Source: Candidatus Arcticimaribacter sp. UBA7428 (lineage in GTDB: Bacteria > Bacteroidota > Bacteroidia > Flavobacteriales > Flavobacteriaceae). From it: a DNA stretch of 8,689 nucleotides. Numbering within the stretch: the first letter of the stretch is position 1; every line of letters begins with the position of its first letter. The stretch covers positions 1 to 8,689 of the forward strand of contig DLQQ01000076.1 of the NCBI GenBank assembly GCA_002477625.1, given 5' to 3'. Made by a program: the position numbers and the translations under genes. Below the pieces are notes generated by a model. It saw only the letters and a program-made list of their open reading frames with translations, did not search any database and was not told the origin of the DNA. Of the stretch, positions 1-6,901 are shown piece by piece.

Positions 1-1161
1 TTGGTTTACGCCTTTGTCTGGAGTCTCGTATTTGTTAATTATTTTCTTGTAAGTGTTGGCAAAATAGGTATTACAGGATTGATAAATCCCTTTTAAAAGA
101 TCGTTACGAGAACCCCTTCTGCAATGGCATTCCATAAAAGCGCCACGGGCATAGAAATGACCTTTGTTGCATTTAAATTGTGTTTCGGGGGTGATGACAC
201 CTTCCTGAAGTGCAATTAAAGCATTGAGGGTTTTAAAGGGCGACCCTGGAGGATAAAGCGCTTGCAAGCCTCTATCAAATAAGGGTTTTGCTAAGGTGTC
301 TTGGGCAAGTTTTCTGTAGTTTTTTGATCGATCCCTACCCACTAATAAATTGGGGTTGTAGGAAGGAGCACTAACCAAGGCAAGAATTTCTCCAGTCGAA
401 GGTTCAATAGCAACAATTCCACCTCGTTTGTTCTGCATCAAGTATTCTCCATACTCTTGAAGGGTAGCATCTAGGGTTAGATAAATATTTTTGGCTACTT
501 TGGGTTCTACGTCAAAAGTATTGTTTTTGTATTCTCCAATAATTCGATTGAATCGATCTTTTTGAAGAAAACGCTTTCCTTTTTCACCTCTTAACTCATT
601 TTCATACGACTTCTCAATTCCTTTCCTTCCGATCAATTCCCCTTGTTGGTAGTAGGAGTCGTATTTAAGGTCATTATTATTTACTTCGCTTACATAGCCC
701 AATACATTAGCTCCAAAGTTTATGCGGTAATCTCGGAGCGATTTTTTTTGAATAAAAAACCCTTCGTATTTCCACATTTGCTCTTGAAGTGTTGCGTAAG
801 TTTCTTTTGAAATTTGGTTGACAATTACAGACGGAAGTCGCTTAGAAAACTGCCTTGCTTTTTTAAGACTTTTAATTAGCTTCTCTTTAGAAATCCCAGT
901 GAGTTCACAAAAGCTAAGCGTATCGAACGGGATTACGTTTTCTGGAATGATCATGACGTCATAGGCTGGTTGATTCGCAACTAGTAATTTTCCATTTCGA
1001 TCGTATATGAATCCCCGTTCAGGGTAGTCCGAAATTTCTAGAATTGCATTGTTGTCTGACAACCTCTGATATGAGGTATTGATTACTTGAAGTTGAAACA
1101 AGCGACTGATGAATAGGATGCCTATAATGAGGGTAAGTCCTGCCAAGAGTAGCTTGCGCAT
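1..1161 (-). CDS. mrdA: Penicillin-binding protein 2 (elongasome transpeptidase), 3' end cut by window edge
   Basis: Class B PBP that cross-links peptidoglycan during cell elongation, anchored in the inner membrane with its catalytic domain in the periplasm. 387 codons are open to the left edge with no stop; full-length PBP2 is usually above 600 residues, so the C-terminal part with the KTG motif lies outside. Seen: an N-terminal membrane anchor (about residues 4-23), a dimerisation-domain signature ERGFIYDRNGK near residue 48, the catalytic serine motif S307-P-F-K310 in PPGSPFKT, and the second motif S362-C-N364. Between these two motifs sits a Cys/His cluster (C331, H335, C345, H346, C347). 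The ATG at 1159-1161 overlaps the mreD stop by one base (TAATG), which supports this start and suggests translational coupling. Position after mreBCD identifies it as PBP2 rather than FtsI. rodA would be expected next, outside the window. Confidence 0.94.
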   Translation of the reverse strand, partial: MRKLLLAGLTLIIGILFISRLFQLQVINTSYQRLSDNNAILEISDYPERGFIYDRNGKLLVANQPAYDVMIIPENVIPFDTLSFCELTGISKEKLIKSLKKARQFSKRLPSVIVNQISKETYATLQEQMWKYEGFFIQKKSLRDYRINFGANVLGYVSEVNNNDLKYDSYYQQGELIGRKGIEKSYENELRGEKGKRFLQKDRFNRIIGEYKNNTFDVEPKVAKNIYLTLDATLQEYGEYLMQNKRGGIVAIEPSTGEILALVSAPSYNPNLLVGRDRSKNYRKLAQDTLAKPLFDRGLQALYPPGSPFKTLNALIALQEGVITPETQFKCNKGHFYARGAFMECHCRRGSRNDLLKGIYQSCNTYFANTYKKIINKYETPDKGVNQ

Positions 1162-1664
1162 TAGTTTTTCTTTTTAGTGAGGTTAAGAGTAGCTAATAAA
1201 AGTATAAAAGTCAAAGCAGTATTGACCAATGTATTTCGTAAAATAAGTGTAGTATGAGTAACATCAAAGTAGGCTACACTTTGTAGAACAAATTGATGAA
1301 TCAGAATCATCAAGCCAATGTATAAGGCTTGATTTCCCATGCGCGACTTCATACTGAGTAGGCTGTTACTATCGGAAATAATACCAAAAGAAAACCGGAT
1401 GACCCATGGGCGAATGAAGCTAATCAATAAAGTTGCAATGGTGTTAGCACCCGAAGAGCTTTGCATTATATCCAAGACGAAGCCTAATAAAAACCCTAAT
1501 AAAATTAAAAAGAATTGAGAACGGTCGAAGCGATAACTTATGATGAAAAAAAGATAGACTGATGGGCAAGAAAACCCAAAAAGATTAATATGGTCAAAGA
1601 GCAGAACTTGTAGCGTAACAGCAACAAAGAAGCCCAATAAAATACCTAAACTATCTTGTACCAT
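1161..1664 (-). CDS. mreD: Rod shape-determining protein MreD
   Basis: Small integral inner-membrane subunit of the elongasome, thought to bridge MreC with the MreB filament and the PBP2/RodA synthase. The 167-residue length fits the family. The protein is almost entirely hydrophobic, with about five membrane segments (near residues 6-24, 33-46, 51-68, 112-130 and 145-162). The N-terminal LQVLLFDHINLFG is the recognisable conserved stretch of Bacteroidota MreD. The start lies 14 nt inside the 3' end of mreC and the stop overlaps the start of mrdA, so all three are probably translated as one coupled unit. MreD sequences diverge strongly, so the call rests on length, hydrophobicity and position together. 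No truncation or unusual codon use is apparent. Confidence 0.93.
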   Translation of the reverse strand: MVQDSLGILLGFFVAVTLQVLLFDHINLFGFSCPSVYLFFIISYRFDRSQFFLILLGFLLGFVLDIMQSSSGANTIATLLISFIRPWVIRFSFGIISDSNSLLSMKSRMGNQALYIGLMILIHQFVLQSVAYFDVTHTTLILRNTLVNTALTFILLLATLNLTKKKN

Positions 1665-2481
1665 CTTCGCTCTTTTTTTGAAGATCTATAAATTCAGATC
1701 GTTTTTTATTTTCAATTATATACACATGTTTTAGGTCGGTAAGATTATTCAGTAATGCCACCTCAATATTATAATAACCTCCAGATGTTGGGGTTTCTAA
1801 ATCAATTATTGTACCAATAGGAATTCCTTTTGGGAAATAAGCTGACATTCCTCCGGTCTCTATGGTATCTCCAACTGCGATTGTATTGATTATCGAAACA
1901 TCGGACAGCACCATTCGAGTGGGGTCATAGCCTTCCCAGGATAAGGATCCAAAAGCGCCCTTACCTTGTATTTTAGCATTAATACTGAAGTCTTGGTAGA
2001 GGATAGAAATTACACTTGAAAAATGCGCGCTGGTTTGTTTTATGATTCCGATGATTCCATTGGGGCCAACGACACTCATATCTTTTAAAATGCCATCCGA
2101 AGTTCCTTTGTCAATGATTATAATATTCCGGGCTTTGGCATAACTGTTTTTAACAACGGTTGCGGATCGAACCAAGTAATTATTCAATTCGGGATTTGTA
2201 CTTTCGGAAATTAAATTTTCTGCTTGTTTATATTGAAGAAGCTCTTGATGCAAAGTGCTGTTTTCAGCAAGGAGACTTTGGTTCGATTCGGTCAAACTGA
2301 GATAAGACTTCGAATTGTTGATGGATTTAAAAATCCCTCCAGAAATGATAATCCCAAAACGCTGAAGTTTTGATTGGTGATAGCTGCTTCTATAACTCGA
2401 AAAAACGATGCCGATTCCCAATAGGAAAAGAAAGAGAAGTAAGTTCCTTTTTTGGATTATGATGTTTAAAATCCATTGCAT
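1651..2481 (-). CDS. mreC: Rod shape-determining protein MreC
   Basis: Bitopic inner-membrane protein whose periplasmic part binds and activates PBP2 and organises the elongasome. The 276 residues are normal for the family. Domains in order: a short cytoplasmic N-terminus, one transmembrane helix (about 11-28), a coiled-coil dimerisation helix (about 60-92, rich in L/E/Q), then the double beta-barrel MreC domain (about 100-258). Family-typical stretches are NSYAKARNIIIIDKGTSDGI (112-131), VVGPNGIIGII (137-147) and GMSAYFPKGIPIG (211-223). A charged tail follows (259-276) and overlaps the mreD start by 14 nt. The ATG at 2479-2481 lies 8 nt past the mreB stop. There is no Shine-Dalgarno match upstream, as is usual in this phylum, so reinitiation after mreB is likely. 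Confidence 0.96.
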   Translation of the reverse strand: MQWILNIIIQKRNLLLFLFLLGIGIVFSSYRSSYHQSKLQRFGIIISGGIFKSINNSKSYLSLTESNQSLLAENSTLHQELLQYKQAENLISESTNPELNNYLVRSATVVKNSYAKARNIIIIDKGTSDGILKDMSVVGPNGIIGIIKQTSAHFSSVISILYQDFSINAKIQGKGAFGSLSWEGYDPTRMVLSDVSIINTIAVGDTIETGGMSAYFPKGIPIGTIIDLETPTSGGYYNIEVALLNNLTDLKHVYIIENKKRSEFIDLQKKSEDGTR

Positions 2482-2489
2482 ATGCGAAC

Positions 2490-3518
2490 TTATTTAATCA
2501 AGATCGTCTTGTAACGCTCAATGTTTTTAAGGACGATGCCTGTACCACGAACAACGGCTTGTAAAGGGTCTTCTGCAATATAGACAGGAAGATCAGTTTT
2601 GAGAGAGATTCTTTTATCTAACCCTCTGAGCATAGATCCACCCCCAGCTAAATAGATTCCTGTGTTGTATATGTCAGCAGCCAATTCGGGGGGTGTTTGC
2701 GATAGGGCTTCCATAATCGCATCCTCAATTCTAAGAATAGATTTGTCAAGTGACTTGGCAACCTCTCTGTAGGATACAATGGCTTGCTTTGGCTTTCCAG
2801 TCAAAAGATCTCTTCCTTGAACAGACATTTCTTCTGGTGGATTATCTAAATCTTCGAGCGCCGCACCAATAGTAATTTTTATTTTTTCAGCGGTACGTTC
2901 ACCTACGTAAAGATTGTGTTGGCGTCTCATGTAATACACAATATCATTAGTGAATACATCTCCTGCAATTTTTACAGATTTATCACATACAATTCCAGAC
3001 AAAGCAATTACGGCTATTTCCGTTGTACCTCCACCGATGTCAACGATCATGTTGCCTTTGGGTTGCTTGATGTCGATTCCGATACCGATTGCAGCAGCCA
3101 TAGGCTCATGGATCAAATAAACTTCTTTTCCGTTTACACGTTCTGCTGATTCTCGTACCGCTCGCATTTCTACTTCAGTTATCCCAGAAGGAATACAAAT
3201 CACCATGCGAAGGGAGGGGGTAAATAATTTTTTCTTGAGGGTTGGAATGCTTTTGATGAGCATATTGATCATCTGTTCAGAAGCATTAAAATCAGCAATA
3301 ACACCATCCTTTAAAGGACGAATGGTTTTGATGTTTTCATGTGTTTTTCCTTGCATCATACTTGCCTCAAGACCAATAGCAATTACTTTGTTTGTTGTTC
3401 GATCAATCGCTACGATGGAGGGACTATCTACAACAACTTTGTCCTTGTGAATAATCAGTGTATTGGCAGTTCCTAAGTCAATTGCAATTTCTTCTGTAAG
3501 GAAGTCGAAAAAACCCAT
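2490..3518 (-). CDS. mreB: Rod shape-determining protein MreB (bacterial actin)
   Basis: ATP-binding actin homologue that forms membrane-associated filaments guiding lateral wall synthesis. The 342 residues are full length. Seen: the phosphate-1 motif DLGTANT (14-20), the conserved HEPMAAAIG (137-145) that contains the presumed catalytic glutamate E138, the phosphate-2 motif DIGGGTTE (160-167) and the adenosine motif LAGGGS (290-295). The N-terminal MGFFDFLTEE is a hydrophobic start of the kind that tethers MreB to the membrane. The ATG at 3516-3518 is followed directly by conserved family sequence, so the start is secure. It is preceded by a 42-nt gap after purH that contains a TAnnTTTG promoter-like element, and followed 8 nt later by mreC. 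Nothing is broken or missing. Confidence 0.99.
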   Translation of the reverse strand: MGFFDFLTEEIAIDLGTANTLIIHKDKVVVDSPSIVAIDRTTNKVIAIGLEASMMQGKTHENIKTIRPLKDGVIADFNASEQMINMLIKSIPTLKKKLFTPSLRMVICIPSGITEVEMRAVRESAERVNGKEVYLIHEPMAAAIGIGIDIKQPKGNMIVDIGGGTTEIAVIALSGIVCDKSVKIAGDVFTNDIVYYMRRQHNLYVGERTAEKIKITIGAALEDLDNPPEEMSVQGRDLLTGKPKQAIVSYREVAKSLDKSILRIEDAIMEALSQTPPELAADIYNTGIYLAGGGSMLRGLDKRISLKTDLPVYIAEDPLQAVVRGTGIVLKNIERYKTILIK

Positions 3519-3545
3519 AATTACGTATTTTATTTTGGTCTATCC

Positions 3546-3553
3546 CAAATGTA
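3546..3553 (-). promoter_or_regulatory. Possible -7 promoter element upstream of mreB
   Basis: Read on the minus strand, the purH-mreB gap contains TACATTTG, an exact match to the Bacteroidota -7 consensus TAnnTTTG, ending 27 nt before the mreB ATG. No convincing TTTG -33 element lies 17-23 nt upstream; the nearest candidate is TTCG at 3580-3577 with a 23-nt spacer. It could let mreBCD-mrdA be expressed apart from purH, but an 8-nt match in AT-rich DNA may be chance. Confidence 0.28.
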
Positions 3554-3560
3554 CTAAAAA

Positions 3561-5093
3561 TTAATGTTTAAAATGGCGAATTCCTGAGAATACCATGGAC
3601 ATTTTGTTGGCGTTACAGAAATCAACAGAAAGTTGATCCTTGATCGATCCTCCAGGCTGAATAACCGAACGGACGCCTGCGTTGAATGCAATTTCTACAC
3701 AATCGGGAAAAGGGAAGAATGCATCACTCGCCATGACACAATTTTCAAGATCAAATCCAAAACCACTTGCTTTTTCGATCGCTTGTTTCAAGGCATCAAC
3801 TCGTGAAGTTTGACCTGTCCCAGAAGCTAGTAATTGATTGTTTTTGACAAGAACAATTGTATTTGACTTGGTGTGTTTACAGATTTTTGAAGCAAATAAA
3901 AGATCTGCTATTTGTTGTTCACTGGGCGTGATTGTAGTAGCAACGGTTAAGTGTTCTTTACTGTCTGTGATCGAATCTTTTTCTTGAACCAAATATCCAT
4001 TAAGACAAGTTCTTACTGAGTTTTGAAGTAATTCATTGCTTTTTTGAACGAGAAGAACCCGATTCTTTTTGCTTTTCAAAATAGTTAGAGCATCAGCATC
4101 ATAGGCTGGCGTAATCACTACTTCACAGAAAAGACTGTTAATTTTCTCTGCTGTTGCAGTATCGATTGTTCGGTTGCAAATCAAAACCCCTCCAAAGGCA
4201 GAAACAGGATCTCCGGCCAAAGCATCTTCGTAGGCTTGTAAAAGGGAAGATCGGCTTGCAAATCCGCAAGCATTGTTGTGCTTGAGTATCGCAAAAGTTG
4301 GTTCTTCGTTTTGAAATTCTTGCATCAACTGTACCGCTGCATCGATATCCAAAAGGTTGTTGTATGATACTTCTTTCCCGTGAATTTGGTCGAGTAAGTC
4401 ATTCAATGGCCCAAAGAAGCTTGCTTTCTGATGTGGATTTTCTCCATAACGAAGGCTTTTGGATTCTTGAATGCTCAACTTCAAACTAGCGTCTTCCGAT
4501 TCAGCATTAAAATAATTAAAGATTGCCGAGTCGTAATGAGATGAAACGTTGAATGCTTTTGCAGCAAAATGTTTTCTGTCGCTCAAAGCTGGTGCCCCTT
4601 CCGATGCGTTTAATACATCTAAAAATTCAACATAATCATTTTTATCTGAAACACAAATTACATCAGCAAAATTCTTTGCAGCTGCACGAATCAAAGAAAT
4701 TCCACCGATATCAATTTTCTCAATAATGTCTTGTTCAGAAGCTCCTGATGCTAATGTTTTTTCAAAAGGATAAAGGTCTACGATCACTAAATCGATTTGC
4801 GGAATTTCGTATTGTTTCAATTCCTCTTGGTCAGATGCTACATTTTGACGGTTCAAGATGCCGCCGAAAACTTTCGGATGGAGTGTTTTAACACGACCTC
4901 CAAGAATAGAAGGGTAGGAGGTGATGTCTTCTACAGCTACTACATCATATCCTAATTCTTGAATGAACTTTTCAGTTCCCCCTGTAGAATAAAGAGTCAC
5001 ACCAAGTGCGTCTAGTTTTTTAATAATAGGAGCTAATCCGTCTTTATCAAAAACAGAAATTAACGCGGAACCAATTTTGTGAGCTGAATTCAT
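3561..5093 (-). CDS. purH: Bifunctional AICAR formyltransferase / IMP cyclohydrolase
   Basis: Cytoplasmic enzyme for the last two steps of de novo purine synthesis: formylation of AICAR with 10-formyl-tetrahydrofolate to FAICAR, then ring closure to IMP. The 510 residues are normal. The N-terminal MGS-like cyclohydrolase domain (about 1-140) shows LISVFDKDGL (11-20), YSTGGT (35-40) and GGRVKTLHPK (65-74). The C-terminal formyltransferase domain (about 210-510) shows SLRYGENPHQ (213-222), the K271-H272 pair in LKHNNACG (270-277) expected to be catalytic, GTGQTSRVDA (425-434), and AFFPFPDCVE followed by QPGGSIKDQ near 458-487. The ATG at 5091-5093 is one nucleotide after the stop of the GAF gene, so the two are almost certainly cotranscribed. 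purH directly before mreB is a neighbourhood I recall from other flavobacteria. Confidence 0.98.
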   Translation of the reverse strand: MNSAHKIGSALISVFDKDGLAPIIKKLDALGVTLYSTGGTEKFIQELGYDVVAVEDITSYPSILGGRVKTLHPKVFGGILNRQNVASDQEELKQYEIPQIDLVIVDLYPFEKTLASGASEQDIIEKIDIGGISLIRAAAKNFADVICVSDKNDYVEFLDVLNASEGAPALSDRKHFAAKAFNVSSHYDSAIFNYFNAESEDASLKLSIQESKSLRYGENPHQKASFFGPLNDLLDQIHGKEVSYNNLLDIDAAVQLMQEFQNEEPTFAILKHNNACGFASRSSLLQAYEDALAGDPVSAFGGVLICNRTIDTATAEKINSLFCEVVITPAYDADALTILKSKKNRVLLVQKSNELLQNSVRTCLNGYLVQEKDSITDSKEHLTVATTITPSEQQIADLLFASKICKHTKSNTIVLVKNNQLLASGTGQTSRVDALKQAIEKASGFGFDLENCVMASDAFFPFPDCVEIAFNAGVRSVIQPGGSIKDQLSVDFCNANKMSMVFSGIRHFKH

Positions 5094-5094
5094 T

Positions 5095-5625
5095 TTAGGA
5101 AATATTTATAGAGATATTATTGGATGTCATATGATCGCTAATCAGTTTATTTACTTGTTCTAGTAAATAAACGTCAGTTTGGTCAAATGCGTTTGCGGTA
5201 TTTGAGTCAATGTCGATTTGACCAATATTGGTTTGGTTCAAGAAAAGGGGGATTACAATTTCAGATTTTACATCAAGATTACAGGCAATATAATTGTCTT
5301 GTGCATGCACATCTTCAACTACAAAATTTTCATTGGAAACGGCCACTTGTCCACAAATCCCTTTTCCAAAAGGAATAACGGTGTGGTCGGTAGGAATCCC
5401 TGCAAATGCCTTCAAGTGAAGTGTCTTAGTTTCTGCTTTAGCAAAATAAAAACCGACCCAGTCATAGGTGTTGATTTCATGTTTCAACAGACTGCAGATC
5501 GCACCCAGCTTTGTTTCTAAGCTGGTGTCGTTGGAGCCTAGAATAATTGAAACTGCGGTCAGTAGTTTTTGTTGGTATTCCAAAGAGAAAATTGTTTTCA
5601 CAAAAGTATTAAAATTTCTATCCAA
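5095..5625 (-). CDS. GAF-domain protein related to free methionine-(R)-sulfoxide reductase
   Basis: 176-residue cytoplasmic GAF protein of the fRMsr (MsrC/YebR-like) family, whose studied members reduce free methionine-(R)-sulfoxide with thioredoxin. Typical sequence covers YDWVGFYF (54-61), IPFGKGICGQVA (84-95), the stretch from VEDVHAQDNYIAC (103-115) to SEIVIPL (121-127), and NIGQIDIDS (133-141). In E. coli the family cysteines are C84, C94 and C118. C91 and C115 here match the last two, with the same 23-residue gap. The position of the first, a resolving cysteine, is H81, so the usual disulfide cycle is not available. The start is TTG (5623-5625): the upstream frame has a stop at 5653-5655 and no ATG, and no ATG occurs in the first 50 codons. 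It is the first gene of the minus-strand string, one base before purH. Family is secure; reductase activity is less so. Confidence 0.86.
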   Translation of the reverse strand: MDRNFNTFVKTIFSLEYQQKLLTAVSIILGSNDTSLETKLGAICSLLKHEINTYDWVGFYFAKAETKTLHLKAFAGIPTDHTVIPFGKGICGQVAVSNENFVVEDVHAQDNYIACNLDVKSEIVIPLFLNQTNIGQIDIDSNTANAFDQTDVYLLEQVNKLISDHMTSNNISINIS

Positions 5626-5770
5626 TGATTTGAATTTACATCTAATTTTAAATCAATTTATGAACTAAATAATGTTTACTTTTATTTCAGCAAAACAGAA
5701 CAGCCTCAACAATTTAAAAGTTGGATCAAAAGCTCAAGTTTAAATGTTTTACTAATTAGAAAACAAGCGT
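5626..5770. promoter_or_regulatory. Divergent intergenic region between the GAF-purH-mre string and the metal cluster
   Basis: 145 bp, strongly AT-rich, lying between two genes that point away from each other, so it must contain the transcription starts for both. I searched both strands by eye for TAnnTTTG with an upstream TTTG and found only imperfect matches, for example TAAATGTTTT near 5741-5750 on the plus strand. No long inverted repeat suggesting a metal-regulator operator is evident, only the short palindrome CTAATTAG near 5752-5759. No small gene is supported here. Confidence 0.4.
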
Positions 5771-6460
5771 ATGAAACAGGAATTTATTATTACAGGGATG
5801 ACTTGTGGAAATTGTAAAAAAGGTGTGGAAGAAAAACTGAATTCCATTCCTGAAGTAAGTGGAATTCTAGTAGACTTAAAATCGGGAGCTACAGCAATTG
5901 AAACGGAGCAAGCACTATCTTTTGAGGCTATTGAAGCTGTCTTGGGGAGTAAGTATACGGTTACAGATAGGAGGATCGAAACGTCTAAATGGAAAGCCTT
6001 ATTTCCTTTAGGGCTTATTTTTTTATATGTTCTACTAGGAGCTATCTTTTTACAACTCCCTAACTTTAGTCGTTCTGGTTTTATGATGGACTTTATGGGA
6101 TTGTTTTTTGTTGTTTTCAGCTTCTTCAAGTTTTTGGGCTATAGTTCTTTTCCAACTTCTTTTGCAACTTACGACCCGATCGCAAAGGCAATTCCAATTT
6201 ATGGATGGATTTATCCGTTTATAGAAACTGCTTTGGGATTGGCTTTTTTGTTTCAGTTTGAGGTAACAATCGCTTTGTGGGTAAGTTTGTTTGTTTTGTC
6301 GGTTACAACTCTAGGAGTACTCCGATCCTTACTTAATAAAAATAAAATTCAATGTGCCTGTTTGGGAACCGTCCTAAACCTGCCGATGACTGAGGCTACA
6401 CTAATTGAAAATATTTTGATGATTTTGATGGCTTTGGGTTTACTTTTTGGCATTGCTTAG
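5771..6460 (+). CDS. HMA metal-binding domain fused to a MauE/DoxX-like membrane domain
   Basis: 229-residue fusion. Residues 1-68 form a heavy-metal-associated domain with the loop GMTCGNCKKGV (9-19); C12 and C15 are the metal-binding CxxC, as in copper chaperones and P1B-ATPase N-termini. Residues 74-228 are a membrane domain with about five hydrophobic segments (74-96, 104-124, 145-163, 165-187, 209-228). It resembles MauE/DoxX-type redox-associated membrane proteins, including a conserved-looking ATYDPIAKAIPIYGW (132-146) and a C-A-C motif (195-197, QCACLGTVLNLP) before the last helix. The CAC pair could carry thiol redox chemistry or take metal from the HMA domain; this is inference. The ATG at 5771 places the HMA domain at the very N-terminus. 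It has no ATPase domain, so it is not a P-type pump. A MerT-like transporter is an alternative, but the HMA-first order and CAC sequence fit MauE-like proteins better. The next gene starts 33 nt downstream. Confidence 0.85.
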   Translation: MKQEFIITGMTCGNCKKGVEEKLNSIPEVSGILVDLKSGATAIETEQALSFEAIEAVLGSKYTVTDRRIETSKWKALFPLGLIFLYVLLGAIFLQLPNFSRSGFMMDFMGLFFVVFSFFKFLGYSSFPTSFATYDPIAKAIPIYGWIYPFIETALGLAFLFQFEVTIALWVSLFVLSVTTLGVLRSLLNKNKIQCACLGTVLNLPMTEATLIENILMILMALGLLFGIA

Positions 6461-6477
6461 TTTTAGTTGTATATTTG
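6446..6477 (+). promoter_or_regulatory. Bacteroidota-type promoter for the HYC_CC_PP gene and TonB receptor
   Basis: A -33 element TTTG (6446-6449) is followed after 20 nt by TATATTTG (6470-6477), an exact match to TAnnTTTG with spacing inside the known 17-23 range. Transcription should start near 6482-6485, leaving a leader of about 10 nt before the ATG at 6494. The -33 element lies within the last codons of the upstream gene. This arrangement rules out the longer TTG start at 6467, which would lie inside the promoter. Confidence 0.62.
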
Positions 6478-6493
6478 CCAGACGATTCTGTAT

Positions 6494-6898
6494 ATGAAGC
6501 AATTGAAAGTCATTTTATTACTCCTCCTGTTTGTCCATTCCAAAATGGGGATGGCACTCAACTTTCATTATTGTGGAGATCATTTAGCTGCCATATCGTC
6601 TGCCTATAGCCCCAAAGGCTGTGGGATGGAAATGAATAAAAATCAAAAGACGGATAAACTTTCATTTTCCCAAAAAAGTTGTTGTGCAGATGCACTTGAA
6701 ATATTTCAAAGCACTGAGGATATAAGCATTGCGGATGATGTAAAAGGATTGGATTTAGATTTCCTTAGCTCTCCAATTCAGGGGATTCGTAAGTTAGCTG
6801 TGTTGGCCAACAACCAAAAAACTCAGCTTTACAAAAGACCACCACCACTTCAGAGGCGGCTTTTTAACTTGTATGGTTCTTATGTGTTCTACGAGTAA
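6494..6898 (+). CDS. HYC_CC_PP family small secreted protein, probable metal-binding partner
   Basis: 134-residue protein with a signal peptide: MKQ, a hydrophobic core of about residues 4-14, and probable cleavage near residue 21. The mature protein begins with the HYC motif (25-27), then G-C-G-M-E-M (42-47), the CC pair (63-64) and K-R-PPP (114-118). These are the three signatures that give the Bacteroidota HYC_CC_PP family its name; its function is not established to my knowledge. H25, C27, H30, C43, M45, M47, C63 and C64 are plausible soft-metal ligands in a periplasmic protein, which is inference. The start at 6494 is preferred over an in-frame TTG at 6467 because the signal peptide begins there and a consensus promoter covers 6446-6477. 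It sits between the HMA-MauE gene and the TonB receptor, 60 nt before the latter, and is probably cotranscribed with it. Confidence 0.86.
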   Translation: MKQLKVILLLLLFVHSKMGMALNFHYCGDHLAAISSAYSPKGCGMEMNKNQKTDKLSFSQKSCCADALEIFQSTEDISIADDVKGLDLDFLSSPIQGIRKLAVLANNQKTQLYKRPPPLQRRLFNLYGSYVFYE

Positions 6899-6901
6899 AT
6901 C

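Noticed and set aside
2916..3450. Two plus-strand open frames opposite mreB
   Set aside because: mreB on the other strand is full length with every actin-family motif, and these translations show no domain features.
5187..5668. Several overlapping plus-strand open frames opposite the GAF gene
   Set aside because: They overlap one another in different frames and sit opposite highly conserved GAF-family sequence.
5752..6129. 125-codon open frame on the minus strand, antisense to the HMA-MauE gene
   Set aside because: It lies opposite a gene with clear HMA and membrane-domain sequence, and its lysine-rich translation resembles no family; it is a shadow frame.
5771..6460. Mercury transporter (MerT/MerTP) as the identity of the HMA-membrane fusion
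   Set aside because: MerTP carries its HMA domain at the C-terminus and has a paired-cysteine first helix; here the HMA is N-terminal, the membrane part has about five segments with CAC near the end, and no mer gene is adjacent.
6467..6493. N-terminal extension of the HYC_CC_PP protein from a TTG codon at 6467
   Set aside because: The nine extra codons overlap a consensus promoter -7 box and would place non-signal residues before a typical signal peptide that begins at the ATG at 6494.
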